A DNA stretch of 64,000 nucleotides. It comes from Varroa destructor (taxonomy: Eukaryota; Arthropoda; Arachnida; Mesostigmata; Varroidae). Each line of letters opens with the position of its first letter. The first letter of the stretch is position 1. Below, piece after piece: positions 14,001 through 25,562 of the stretch. Both the position numbers and the translations under genes were made by a program. Location: positions 9,136,248-9,200,247 of the forward strand of contig NW_019211454.1 of assembly GCF_002443255.2 (NCBI RefSeq). Direction: 5' to 3'. Under the pieces are notes generated by a model that had not been told where the DNA came from, searched no databases, and was given only the letters and a program-made list of their open reading frames with translations.

Positions 14001-14310
14001 AAATGTACGACTCTGATAGCACCATGGATTCTAAGAAAACAACTAAGGTTAGGGAAAGCGCTCGAAGGATAACCGACTCGGAATGACTTAGTGACAGTTT
14101 TAAGAGAGCTGTCTTTATTAATTCGACTGATCAGCACGTTTATTAAGGATCCGTTTTGCAAAGACAGCTTTTAGTGGTAACTGTCAAAAGCGTCAACAGG
14201 GAGTGTCACATGCGTACGACCAGGGAGGACAAGTAGATGTGTCATATATTATAAATATTTATTATATAATTGTATTATGATCAGACACAACAGCTTTCTC
14301 TGTCAACCAA
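11050..14310. other. Noncoding block
   Basis: Contains a short (AC)n tract near 13555-13568, A-rich runs near 12410-12430 and 12619-12630, and an AT-rich imperfect palindrome at 14244-14270. A roughly 60-codon frame at about 12973-13158 has no ATG and no recognised domain. Minus-strand frames at 12284-12592 and 13904-14161 are unsupported. Confidence 0.5.
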
Positions 14311-14320
14311 TACTATATAT

Positions 14321-14452
14321 TTATATGGGCTCGTGATGTGTAGGCTGGCTGTCTTTCCGTAGACAACGAGAAGCACTTGCCTCTCCCGCGGCGGATACAA
14401 CAATGAAAGCCAACGAAAAAACGACAACATGAAGCCCATTGTTTGAATGCAT
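14321..14452 (-). CDS. Candidate small secreted peptide
   Basis: From an ATG at 14452 on the minus strand a 43-codon frame begins with a textbook secretion signal: a short polar start (MHSNNG), a hydrophobic core of about 13 residues (LHVVVFSLAFIVV), then small residues AAGEASA suitable for signal peptidase. About 16 polar residues with one cysteine follow before the stop. The ATG has G at -3. A possible acceptor (TCTAGTGCAG) lies just upstream. I recognise no peptide family. Hydrophobic starts are not rare in chance frames, so confidence stays low. Confidence 0.17.
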   Translation of the reverse strand: MHSNNGLHVVVFSLAFIVVSAAGEASASRCLRKDSQPTHHEPI

Positions 14453-14454
14453 AC

Positions 14455-17215
14455 CCGTCTGCACTAGACGCCACACGAATAACCGACGACAGACCCAGCG
14501 TGTCCGACAGATCGTCGCCAATGTCACAGCAAGCGAATATAAATGCACTTCGTCGCCCTTTCTCGTTCTTCCTTCCATCTCGAGGTAGACGTTTCGCGTA
14601 CGCACCCTTCTCGACGTATCTACCATAAACTACTACCGATCTAAGATCGAGTAGATGGCAAATAGTGCCAAAAAGTCAATCGGCGTAAGCCGCACACAAA
14701 CGCAAGCCGATCGCAGGCGGTAGCAGCGCTCCCTACCGCCTCCCAGAGTACATCTTGTTGCCAAAAATTGCTATGATACAAATTTCTACAGTTAGACAGG
14801 CTGGCCCTACCAAACACAGTGAAATAGTGGCAAACTTTATCAACAGAATTAACAATAACGACGTCAACAGCGAAATCCATGAACAACCAAACTATGTACC
14901 AACATGAGAGAAATCGAAAATTGATATGAACTACCGTTTGTTTTACGTATTTGCTTGTGCTTGAAAAAATCGTCACTTATTGCTTGGACGGCTTGCAAAT
15001 GTAATGGCGCAAATTACGTAGTGGTCTTTGTTAGATGGGTTCTTGCTACAGCAATGAGGAGCTGCTGCTGCCACTGCTAGCAATAGCAAGTTAGCTAGCA
15101 GTCAACTAAAATAATTGAAATACGTCGAAAGGGTAAATACGGCCCGTAATGGCGCAAGTGTTTATTCACAGTATCCGATATGGACATCTGTGCTCGGTTG
15201 TACCACGGAATTCTATGGCTGCACTTAATTCTTGTTTGAAGGCGGAGAATACGAACTAACAAAGGGGCAATAATAGGCGCACTTAATCAAAATCTGAGGA
15301 AAATTAAATGTGCCATGAATACACGTGCAGGACTAGATACATTATGAATCCTCTGTCTGCACCATTGTTGTTGTTACGAGAGTAGCAGACGAACGGGACG
15401 GTGGACAACGCAGTTTCTGTAGAAAAATAGAATATGCTGTGCCAGTCATAATTAGGATGGAAATTAATTAGGAAAGAAATTACGGATGCTACTTCTAAGT
15501 CTTCTCAAATTTGATCGAATATGCTTAGTATTCTATCAGTGGATTGTTATAAATCAGCTGGTCTGTAAACGAGCGTTGCTGGGGTGCTTTTGATCGACTC
15601 GATCCAGTAGACCTTTGACTGTGCGTGAACAAACAAATATCGGATTTATGTGTGAACAAAACGTATGCTTAACCATAACTTTAACATATCACGGTAGTCT
15701 TCTGTTATTGCGTGAACAATATCTAATGCTAATAACAGAATCGTAATGGCGTTAATATTGAGAAATCCGATTACCTAAACTAATGTGCCGTTCAATATCG
15801 CCTTACCACGTGAGCTAATGCTAGATCTAAACTAGGCAGTCGCTAACGTTTTGAATTCACGCGGAAAAGATCAACAGAGGAAGAACAAACTTGTTTGGGA
15901 GGGCCTTTAAGGCTAGTCCTACAGCCGTATTCGGACCCCTCGCAAAAAAAGTATGCATTTGTATTTTGAATGAAGCACTTTGAAACTGTGCAATTCATCT
16001 AAATCACTAGGCTGTTATACCCAGACAAAAACTGTCATAAGATAATTTGCAAACCTTGAACCTTTATACTACTTCTGCTTCACATTGTACTACGGATAAA
16101 GCTCTTTTCTGTCGTATTTTCGTTTCTCGAAAGACTAAAGGCAAAGACTTTTCACCTTTGACCTCCTGAGTCCAACGAACACTCAGCTCCACTTCGTTTA
16201 CCTCCTGTTCTAGCGGAAAATGAAACGTAAACGAAAACGTCGATAGAGATGCAATAACGACTCGCCTTATGATGTATGTAATTAATGGGCGACCTTTCTG
16301 AGCAAGCGCAAACATTGCGGCTTTCCGCGTTTAACCCCGTCGGCATCCGATTTATAAAATCCTGATGCAAAAACCAACAAGCAGCCATGCATCATCGTCT
16401 TACCTGAAAACGAAAGTAAACATTTAGTATCGTCTACCCTATGCTTTTGGCTTACGCAATTATATAATATCTATTTTATTATGCTTAAAAATGTCCAAGA
16501 AAAAAATCTTGCCTTTACTTGTAAGATCATTACCGACAGAAACATCGGATAGCAATAGAAGCTCTCAGCAGTGAGGCGACAAGTGTGAAATTTCTAGATT
16601 GCCCTAGACGGCTCATACGGAGGTACCCTTATATGCAGAAACGTTATTGTTTTCGTTTTATGTTGCGTTCTTACAGTACACCGTAGTGCTAGCTGCTGCA
16701 AGCATATAGGCGAAAGCTTAGTGAAATAAAAAAAAAATGAAGTGTCCCATTTAATTTCATCGGTTCTCCCCAACCTCATTGTCGCTAATAATAGCCACTA
16801 TTGTCTATTTTTATTAATTATTAACGCACGCAATGAATCCGGGCAACGCAAGACTCGCTGGAAGCTATTACAATTATGATCATTCGTGCGGGTGGCGATT
16901 TTAGCCCCTGTCTTGTCTCGCCTTAATCTTCGTATCTCAGCGTGACCATCACTTGTGAGGGACGACAGACTAACTGGCAGGCTGCTCCAGCTATCATTGT
17001 TGTTCTTATCCAATCTGACAAAGGCTATTGCTGATCGAAACCATTTTCATAAACCGATAAGGGAAGCAGGCTACCCTGAAGGAAAACCACTGAATAAGAT
17101 GGACCTCATAAATTTAGCAGGTGAGCACGTTAGAGGCATAATAAGTATTAATGATTTGTATGTGGCCTTCATTTCTCGTTGTGGGGGCAGTGGTTCATTT
17201 TTAGACGGATTCAGA
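14455..17215. other. Noncoding block
   Basis: Holds a hairpin at 15073-15102 and scattered AT runs. The minus frame at 14641-14976 (111 codons) and the frames at 16064-17230 are unsupported and overlap one another. No mobile-element motif was found. Confidence 0.5.
15073..15102. repeat. Perfect 9-bp inverted repeat
   Basis: ACTGCTAGC (15073-15081) pairs with GCTAGCAGT (15094-15102) across 12 nt, just after a short run of GCT triplets. A chance origin is plausible. Confidence 0.45.
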
Positions 17216-17222
17216 TATCGTT

Positions 17223-17585
17223 ATGTTTGATGTTTTTAATTACTGCTCAGAACCTTTGGCAGCTGCGAACCTGTGGCTATGCTACATATTTTTGTTGGTG
17301 TGGTACGAGAAGAAGAGGGCTGATTGCCACGTGCTTTGTTTCGTATGGACACTTATTGCAACCACCTACTATTCGTACTACAAGTCTTGCTTCCTATGGG
17401 CTGTTGATAATAAAACGTCGATCGTCTGGTTGACAGCCAGACAGGTAGCCAATTGCGATCCACTGGGGCATTTGATCATTGGTGCTTGCACCTGTTGGGC
17501 AATTTTTGGACCAGATTTATTCGCCCACTTAAATCAACTGTTACAATACAACTTGATACAACAGCGGCAAGAAGAAATTGCCTGA
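17223..17585 (+). CDS. Hydrophobic 120-codon ATG frame, doubtful
   Basis: This is one of the longest ATG-started frames in the window. It has three hydrophobic stretches (about residues 17-27, 36-47 and 86-100), so a small multi-span membrane protein is conceivable. Against this, a good acceptor-like site (TTACTGCTCAG near 17238-17248) falls inside it and opens a second, different frame. Tyr/Cys/Trp-rich content is typical of chance frames in T-rich DNA, and no family is recognised. My estimate is that several frames of this length are expected by chance. Confidence 0.1.
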   Translation: MFDVFNYCSEPLAAANLWLCYIFLLVWYEKKRADCHVLCFVWTLIATTYYSYYKSCFLWAVDNKTSIVWLTARQVANCDPLGHLIIGACTCWAIFGPDLFAHLNQLLQYNLIQQRQEEIA

Positions 17586-17589
17586 CAGT

Positions 17590-18110
17590 GTGACAAAGGT
17601 TTTCGGTGGCGTCACCAAACTGAGAGAACGACAATTGACTAATCGCAGCGTGCGTCGACAATTCAGGGAACCATTCTCGTCTGAATACATGATATCCGTT
17701 ACGTGCAGACACAGTTGCATGCTATTATATTTATATAAGCATAACTAGATATACAAAGGGGCTGCACGGCCGCTTTACACATCAGCTAAGCTATGCGTAC
17801 ACGAACTGATAGGCCAAGCCATGCAGCCCGCCACTTCTGACTAGGTCACAAAATACCTCAATAACTATCAACGGTGATCATCGTCATTAGCGTCATCATT
17901 GAAAACCTAAGCGAATCCACTTGTGTGTCTTTAGCCTGTAGCTGATGACGTCCGCATTGATCTATATATAATTCGACCTATCTAGACAACGTATAGGGAC
18001 GATGACAGACCGCTACGTGGTGAAGTGCGTCATGCACTGTCGAGAAGCATTCTATAAAACCGATGAAATGTAATTAGTCTCATCGTTGTTTGATGACATC
18101 CCGAGCGTGA
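17590..18110. other. Noncoding block
   Basis: Nothing recognisable was seen. Short frames are shadows of each other. Confidence 0.5.
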
Positions 18111-18379
18111 TGTGATGGGCGCTATGTCCAATTCATGTATAATTAGTAATCTGTTTACAGTCTGCCTATCTATTTGCTCGCCGCCATCAGCCCTCGTTTC
18201 GCAGCAGGAAACGGAGTCTGAGATGGAGATTGTTCGGCAATCGACGCCCACACGAGCGAACCGGGCACCACGTTTCCGACCTTGTTCGGTGCAACAACAG
18301 TAGTATTTCACGGATATACTGTATAATGGATAGTTATCAGTGATGTCGCGGTAATACTTTTTCTTTTTCCATTTCACAG

Positions 18380-18562
18380 ATGGTTCCCTTTTCTCAGTTC
18401 ACCTGTTCCACGACTGAGGATATCTCGGGTCCGTTCGATAACCAGTTCACTGTGGCGTCGCCGTCAAGTCCGATGACGGATCTTTGGTCAAACAGACGGC
18501 GAACCGAGCAGCAAGCGTCCAGACGAACATGGAGCAACACCCCCGCACCACCTACGAGATAG
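18380..18562 (+). CDS. Candidate exon directly after strong acceptor
   Basis: A long pyrimidine tract ending in CCATTTCACAG gives one of the best 3' splice acceptors in the window, and an ATG follows immediately at 18380. The 60-codon frame is rich in Ser, Thr and Pro with no recognised domain. A second frame running to 18690 over the same DNA also looks protein-like, with a short Gln run near 18588-18602. A separate frame upstream (about 18150-18303, Glu/Gln-rich) ends just before the putative intron. The patch is GC-richer than its surroundings. It could be a 5' exon of a gene entering an intron, but no homology supports this. Confidence 0.15.
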   Translation: MVPFSQFTCSTTEDISGPFDNQFTVASPSSPMTDLWSNRRRTEQQASRRTWSNTPAPPTR

Positions 18563-18699
18563 TGGCGACAGCGTCGGCAATCGGACAACAGCAACAACAG
18601 GCCAAAAGCACAGAAAATACAGCTGTTCGTTGTTGGCTAGCTGCGAGCAGTACTATACAACGCAATAGGTTTGGCAGCCACATTGCGTGAAACCGCAGT

Positions 18700-20140
18700 G
18701 ATGAAATGATGTATAGGTCATAACATTGGGCCGACTACGTTGGGGGCTATTAACAGTGATGACCACAATGACCTAACCCTACGAACAGTAGAGTTCGGCC
18801 GTTTTCGTTTATTGTTTTCCGCCTGATCCTTACTCAACACAGTCTTCACATAGCAAATTGAACTACGATAGCGATAACACTATAGTTATCACAGCATACG
18901 TGCGCTGTGGAGCGTCCTCTCTTGAAAATCTGTCCAGTCGTAAAATATAATCCAATAAATTCAACGACACTATACAATATTTTACATAGCTACTTAATGT
19001 CGCTGAACATCGATCTTAATTACGTTTGGTTCATTGCAGCAGCATCTACCGAGCCGATTTTATCTATAAGAACTTGTTCAAATCCTGTTTGCTTCTTTGG
19101 CTATCGCTGCTACTTGTCTATGAGCCCGTACGAGGAGCCGAGTGCATGACGGTTGTGTTAATCTCCTATTAATACTACGTACATCATCTTGTCACTCGAA
19201 ATGGCTGAAAGGTCTATTCGGAACATGTATATGTCTATATTTTTCTCGACGACAACAAGAATTGTGTCCAAAAGTGAAGTAGAAACGTTTCACGCTTGTT
19301 TCTGCTAAGATCCCACACAGTTGTCCTCGTGGGTTAGCAGCTGCATAAGCAGCACCAACGTTCGATCGATACTCGTGGTATTACCAGCGTAGATGCTGTT
19401 GCTACCACTGCTCTAGTTATTGTTGTCAATGTTGAGCAAAACGAAGACATGCCGCCGACAAGAAGTACCGCCTTCAAGGAACGAGTATCCTGAACGATTC
19501 AAAACAACAGCCCCAACGACAAAAACAACCAGAATAGCTAGGCAAAGAATGCATTGATTTTAGCGGCAGACAAACAAACCGACCCAAAAAATATGATCAT
19601 CGATTTATAGCCGCGACCGTACCGCTGTAACGTCTGCGACGTAACATTAATGTGAGTGAAGGCTATTTTTTCATTAAACAACACCTAGTCCTTAAATAGT
19701 GATAGCGATGGAAATGACTAGATTATAGATCTAGACTCTTTATGATCGGCCGTATGCCTACATACAGCCTAGCGCCGTCCGTGCCTTTAGCTGTTTTTTA
19801 TCCGTCTTTTAGGCTCGCGCCAATTCTCGGTTGACGATTCGTTGCAAAGAGGCCATACATTGGCTGTTGAAGTTTCGTTATGGTGGGGATTTTATCTGGC
19901 GGGGATCTTTACGATGGGAGTGACACCAGTTAGACTGGAACACTTACAGATATCACAGTTTTTATTAAACAGTTATCTGCAAATAAAAGAAGGAATATAC
20001 GATTTCGTGATATAGCCCCGAATTAATCGCGATGGATGGTGATTATATTAAATAAACATGACCGTAAGAAATTACACTTGTAATACCGGCGAAACGCCGT
20101 GTTAAAGTAAAGATTCGTTTTGATACAGCTCTACGAACAA
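18700..20140. other. Noncoding block
   Basis: No supported gene. The 80-codon frame at 18907-19149 has no ATG context or domain support. A tRNA B-box-like GTTCAAATCC near 19078 lacks a matching A-box or cloverleaf and is not called. Confidence 0.5.
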
Positions 20141-20226
20141 CTTTTAAGCCTGATTTAGATGCCCGAAATTGTATATATTAAGAAAAGTGTACATATATAT
20201 AGTAGTGATAATTAATTCTAGTTTAC

Positions 20227-20440
20227 CTACAGAACTGATTGAAATGGGGGGTGTATATTTTATATCATATTTGAATGGTACTATCAGCTGCTGGGTTGGC
20301 TTGGTGTGCTCTTCTGCTTCGCTGAATAGTTGGTGTCTGCTCAGCAGCGACGTAGTTATTAGTACAGATTTTAGAAGCTGTTGTATGAACATCCGGGCAG
20401 AAAGTTCTTGTATACGATCCAGCCATATAGCACAGATGGC
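20227..20440 (-). CDS. Candidate internal exon, unknown protein
   Basis: On the minus strand a strong acceptor (TCAATTTTTGCAG, complement of 20441-20453) is followed by 214 nt open in one frame and then a good donor (GTAG followed by GTAAAC, complement of 20221-20230). The encoded stretch of about 71 residues is rich in Leu, Gln and Ser in helix-like order (for example IQELSARMFIQQLLKSV) and then becomes polar. The frame extends upstream to 20551, making 135 codons in all. No conserved family is recognised. Having matched acceptor, frame and donor makes it the best exon candidate here, but one such coincidence in 64 kb is possible. Confidence 0.25.
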
Positions 20441-20559
20441 CTGCAAAAATTGATTGCTGTAGTAGTTGATGGCTAGATCACTGGGTTGGCAATGCGCCGG
20501 CGTCTGCCCCGCCGTAGATATTGTCGAAATTTTCCCTAAACACGCGTTCATCTATCCGC

Positions 20560-21560
20560 CAGTATAAGTAGCATAAAACTGCTGCTTTTACTGTGGCACG
20601 GATCACATGACGTCGCTCATCTGGCGTCGTGCGATATCAGCGTCACACGTTTGGCACTGTATTGCAAAAGCGAACGATGACGACGCTTGGGGCAATGACA
20701 AACGAACCTTTCAGTATCTTGAATTTGTTACCGGTCGATATTTTAGACGACTGTTAAGTGATCTACTCTGAAGAACTGGTTTTCCTTGATTTAGCTTGTA
20801 AACAATGCCACCGTGATTTTTCATAAAGATGATCGGACCACAAATGCGACATAAAACGAAATAAATATATTACATACGTCGACAGCGACTTGCCTCTGGG
20901 ATAATCGAAATAGCAATACTTTCAGAGATAAAACGGCAAGCCTGATTGGAGTGATCAACAATGTTATACACATCAGGAAAATATTACGTGGAACGGAAGA
21001 AACAATATTTCTTAGCCGGAAACGCTATGGTACACGTGTATGGCAGCTACATGCATCATGTGCTAAGCTCACGTGGCCGAAAGGGCCTCACTGACATGTT
21101 ATAACATACCACTTTAGAACATGATAAAACAGCAACCGCAGTAACAACAGTTAACCTGTCGATCAACAAAGGCCAAAAAACCTACTTTGCTCTTTGTTTA
21201 ACCCAGGTTCGTGGTAACCTTCAGTCATCCCTAAAAAAATTGCCAAAATCGATATGCTTCAGCCGAGTTTTGATGAATGCAAAGAAAAAACGATATTAAT
21301 TATTATTATTCTTCTTATAAACTCCTAAAAAGCGAAGGAAAATGATTCGGTGAGCCCTGTTGTCAAATCCAATACACTAAATTATATCGATGCAAAATGT
21401 AAAACATTATTGACTAGTAAAAATTCAAGAAATAAGCCCACGACATAAACTAGAAATGTAATTGAATAGCGCATCCATAATAAGAGACTGATACTCTGGT
21501 TTCACACAAATACGAAACATTTTACTTACCTACAAAAAAAGCAGACAGAAACCTTGTATT
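20560..21560. other. Noncoding block
   Basis: AT-rich sequence with a short (ATT)n run at about 21297-21310. No gene or element was seen before the retrotransposon relic begins. Confidence 0.5.
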
Positions 21561-21566
21561 ATTTCT

Positions 21567-21946
21567 TTGTTGTCTTGCATTCGACAACATACGCAATTCT
21601 TTAGCTGGAAAACACAAAGATCAGGAAAAGCATCGGGTCGAGGCAAAGTTCCTGCGACTGTCATCAAAACGATCGTTAAAGTTAATTACATTTTTTCTAG
21701 GCTGCTAGCCACGACGGCTAATAAAATGACGCGAGACGAAGATTTCCAGAATCTGAAGAAGTTATGCTCATCCTCAAAGGCAATAGTCCATATTGCCTCA
21801 TTCGCATACCAGAATTGTGAGCAGAAGGCCTCAGAGCTATCGTTGAGATTAGCTTCGGAATTTTGCTAAAAGGAACAGCCTGCTGTCAGATAGCCACGAG
21901 GGTTTCAGGAAGCATTGGTCAGTACTGTATAATATGAAAATCGGAT
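21567..21946 (+). pseudogene. RT relic, finger region and GFRK box
   Basis: The first frame (21567-21869) contains FFSWKTQR, matching the W-K-x-Q-R signature before the RT fingers, and ends in a segment (ASELSLRLASEF) that resembles the R-L-x-x-E-F helix before the LS-x-x-x-x-GFR box. The box continues in another frame (21856-21945) as NSLLSDSHEGFRKH, so a one- or two-base change separates them. This is a coding remnant with no intact start. Confidence 0.6.
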
Positions 21947-22552
21947 GAGACAAATTGCAATCAAGAGACATTTCATGTTGAAACATATTATGTTTCCGTC
22001 ATGTCTTTTGAGTCTTAAGTTCAGCCGCTTCCGAGCATATCAGATGCAGGATCTCAAGTGTTTTAAATTGTCGGACAGTAAATATCAAGGCATCCTGTTT
22101 GCCGTGACTGCCGGAGCCCCGCAGAGGTCTATCTTAAAACCTTCGCTTTGGAATTTGCCGTGCGACGAAGTTCTGTGTATACTGGACCCTCCTATATAAT
22201 TGCATACGGGTATGACTTTGCGATAACGGGATGGGCGCGTACAGCGTAGACACTGGAGTGCAGGATAAACCAAACGCTAGCAGAAATAGCTATCTGGATG
22301 AAAGAAATCAGCCTGAGATTAGCGCCGACAAAATCTAAGAAAGTGCTTATAATAATGCGTCAACTCCTTCGACTTCAATTCCTAAGCTAGCAATCAAAGG
22401 TACGTCAAAGGTACGTAATACTTAGGAGGTCAGCTAAACCAGGCACAAAGCACACGAACGACGTTGTACTCAAAACTATTGGAGTATCAGCGAACGTAGC
22501 AAAAATAGTGCTAAACGTCCGTGGCTTAAGAATGGAAAGAGAAGATCGCTGA
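21945..22552 (+). pseudogene. RT relic, palm and thumb
   Basis: The frame to 22199 carries AGAPQRSILKPSLWN, the palm signature of R1-clade reverse transcriptases, with Gly-to-Arg change in the usual PQG. A frameshift at about 22196 leads into IAYGYDFAITGWARTA, where the catalytic YADD is YGYD: the first aspartate is replaced by tyrosine. In-frame stops follow at 22247, 22388 and 22550. The thumb sequence between them (INQTLAEIAIWMKEISLRLAP, beginning near 22265) follows the family pattern closely. The enzyme cannot be active. Confidence 0.65.
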
Positions 22553-23250
22553 TGACGGTAGCATTCTCAATCGCCCAATTTAGAGTTCCACTCTGGACAA
22601 GGCCGGATTTAACCCAAGACCCTCTACCGCAGGCTTCTTCGAAACTCCTGACATGTAGTTAGTATGCTAGCAGCCGTCGTGCTGGTATCTCATAGAATAT
22701 AGAAACTAAAAGCCGACCTATAACGTGGGTGGACCCGACAGTGGACGTAAGGAAAGAATCTCTAAGCGAACGCTAACATGAATAAGCTGCTACTCTTTTC
22801 CACGCTCGAGATATCATGCTAGACATTAAAAACTGGCTGGAAGATAAACCATCGTTATGTACCTACGTAACTATTTACAGGGCACGGACAGCGTTAATAC
22901 CCTGGCGAATAAAATTTTGGAGCGTACTAAAACGATTTTCTTTAACGCAGAAGCAAAAGAAGCCTTGACAAAGCAAAGGGGTTTTGTGCACTGCATATGT
23001 ACATCGCCAAAGTACTGGCGCAGCTAGGGCACACCTAGAGCTAGAAAGCTTTCTACAGAAAATATCAAAGTTCTGAACAGGTTTTCACAAAAAAGACGGA
23101 AATTAATATGTCGGGTGTGAAAGCAAGATGGAGACACTACAACCCTATCCATTTAAGACTTAACCCGTCTGGTACGAAGGAGAATCTGATTGAAGTAACG
23201 TTGGCCTGTTGGACCTGGTCGTGCAAGCTGCCTCCTCAACCAATTCCGGA

Positions 23251-25511
23251 TTGATTCGAAATGGAGCAACACTAAAAATTAACAGATAGTGGTCTCCGCG
23301 GAACGAAGTTCAATTTTAATGGCTAAATCCCACGTACAATTCACACGAAATAGCCCCTACCCTGATGGTGTCCGGCAGCTAAAATTTTCTTATAAAAAAA
23401 ACATTTCACGAGTGACATGATCCAAGGCAGTTTGCAGTTGTCAGGTTTAAAAACCGTCACTAATCAACTGTGCAGAGTAGGCAAAACTTCGGCGCTGTCT
23501 GATTTATTATGTTTCAATACTGCTATATCATTTATGAGGAAATATCGAAACTGGAAGTGTGTATATTCTGCCGGATTAATTGGCACGCAATCGTCTCACG
23601 ACTTTGCCGATCGTCTTTATAAACACATGTGTATGTTTACACATATATATTAATGCTTGTTGGATGGTTTTCAATCAAGCCTTCGTTTTGCGTTATACTC
23701 TCCTGTTTTAATGCTGTCTTTTTTTTTTACAAGATTGATCGACTTCAACGATCAATCAGTGGGACAGAAAATATATTCATCATACGACCTAGATTACCAT
23801 CATATTCGCATTAACAGTAAGTATACTTTGCAATAATTTAATTGGACGTTTTATTTTGTCGCGCTCTAATATTTGCCCGTCTACGCGTTGGTCTTTGTCA
23901 AGCCGGTGCCTAAAAGCACTCGGGTACTAGTTCATTTTAGTGATGGACGAACAAGCCCAGTCACGAACTATCTTCAGTCACAAAAGACGCGCGAACAAAT
24001 AACAAGTCATCGTTTTAAATAGAAAAAATAAGAAAAAAGTAGAAAAGAAAAATTAATATATCGCGTATGGTCATGTAAATTCATGCCCGTGCTAAAGCGC
24101 TACTGAAAACAAACAAGGAAGTTAACTGCACTATCATAGTATGACATTATGATATTTTTTGCAAATCAAGCTACAAGCCAACAGAAGTCCTCATGACTGA
24201 TTATAGTGTACCTGCAAGTTTATTATAGAATAAGTTTTTTTTTATTATTTATTTTATTATTTTTTCTTTCTTTCCTGCATCATATGATATGTTCATTTCG
24301 TATGCACTAATAATCGTTTATATATCGGAGTGAACCCAGTGCTCATCCGGCCTCTGATCTCTACGTTTTTAAATAATTCTTCTTTCTTTCTTGCTGCCGT
24401 ACATCACAAAACGTCAGTTACGTATCGTCGTGGTTAATAAACTGATTATAATACTGAAAAGACAATGAAGATGAAGCTGACAATTCAATGACAATTCGAC
24501 GAGAATTACATGACCAATCAAATAAAAAATTAATAAGTACAACAATATGATGTGTACATGAATAATTACGGCGCATACCTAATAATAACCTGTCATATTT
24601 TCATTAATAATTACTCCTTGTCTTCATCAGCTTGCGGGTATTACTTTCCTGTAGATATCCTTCAGTGTCCCATAAAGCAATTCGCCGCCTCATAACTATA
24701 CGGATTCACACGCTCTCTTCTCCACTTCATATCAATGTGTATAATACAATTTATGTATCAGGCGTCTATCATTAACCACTGCCATGAGCTCCGCGAGATC
24801 CTGCTATAGTGACACGATACAATGTCGAGTGACAGAAGAAGCTGTGTTCATATACGCAGCATGTTCCCGGCTAGTGATTGAGCGCCGTTCAAGTGACGAC
24901 GATGATGAATGAGCTCTCTGCAGACTCCGACAAGGGACCATGAAGGCGTGACGTTAAAGACCGTTAGTTCCGACGCTCTGAGCATTGGATATGCAGAAGC
25001 CCAGTAGCAGTATTGTAATCAAGAATAAACCCCACGAAAAAACAGACGGAACCACTGTCACGGGTAGGTTTTGCGTCCCCATACTGACATTCAGCCCAAC
25101 GAAGCTCAGCATAAATCTGTAAAGCAACAACATGCAGTAAAGTGCAGTAGCCCAACACGGGTCGCTGGAAAATAAATGTACGTTCACGTTCAAATGATTT
25201 ACTTCGTCGACCTTTCGTCTTTCTTCACATGTCTTGTACAGAAGAACTGCACGCAGCTATTCGTTTATCCGAACGTGCATTTCTCCTTCTCACCATAGTC
25301 TTTGTTGATTCTCTCAGACCTTGCCGTTCTTTCTAAGTAGTTCACCTTGGCGACACAAGCGAATCAAGGCAAACGAATGATTTCGTTGCTACCATTGCTG
25401 GTATTGTTTGATATTGTTGTTGGCACACTTTATGGCAGCGAGTTAGTCCGACGGTATAGGACCCACCGTCTGGATTACAGGAGAGTTTCTACTGCCGGCT
25501 TTTAGCACCAG

Positions 25512-25515
<4 letters not shown>
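23251..25515. other. Noncoding AT-rich block
   Basis: Strongly AT-rich, with T-runs at about 23708-23717 and 24234-24270. Frames at 23417-23814 and 24954-25193 have no domain or splice support. No gene is recognised. Confidence 0.5.
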
Positions 25516-25553
<38 letters not shown>

Positions 25554-25562
25554 TCTCTCTCT
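25516..25562. repeat. (TC)n microsatellite
   Basis: About 23 TC units with a single interruption near 25549-25551. Pyrimidine-rich on the plus strand, GA repeat on the other. Long GA/TC tracts can bind GAGA-type factors in arthropods, but no promoter context is evident. Confidence 0.9.

Larger units (their letters stand above)
21567..23250 (+). mobile_element. R1-clade non-LTR retrotransposon relic
   Basis: Pieces of a reverse transcriptase occur in the correct order on the plus strand, interrupted by frameshifts and stops. Order: a finger segment with FFSWKTQR (about 21594-21620), the LS..GFRK box (about 21883-21912), the GAPQRSILKPSLWN box (22113-22154; R1 elements usually have GVPQGS and LWN), the degraded YADD box (22205-22222), and the thumb segment WMKEISLRLAP followed by KKVLI (22295-22350). 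Weaker similarity continues to about 23250, where the C-terminal region should lie. No endonuclease or gag-like frame was seen upstream, so the copy is probably 5'-truncated. Clade placement rests on the LWN and WM...LRLAP signatures. Ends and target-site duplications were not located. Confidence 0.75.

Noticed and set aside
17223..17585. Three-span membrane protein reading
   Set aside because: Kept only as a doubtful frame: the hydrophobicity follows from T-rich DNA and an acceptor-like site inside it favours other frames.
19074..19086. tRNA B-box-like GTTCAAATCC
   Set aside because: No D-arm, anticodon stem or acceptor pairing upstream.
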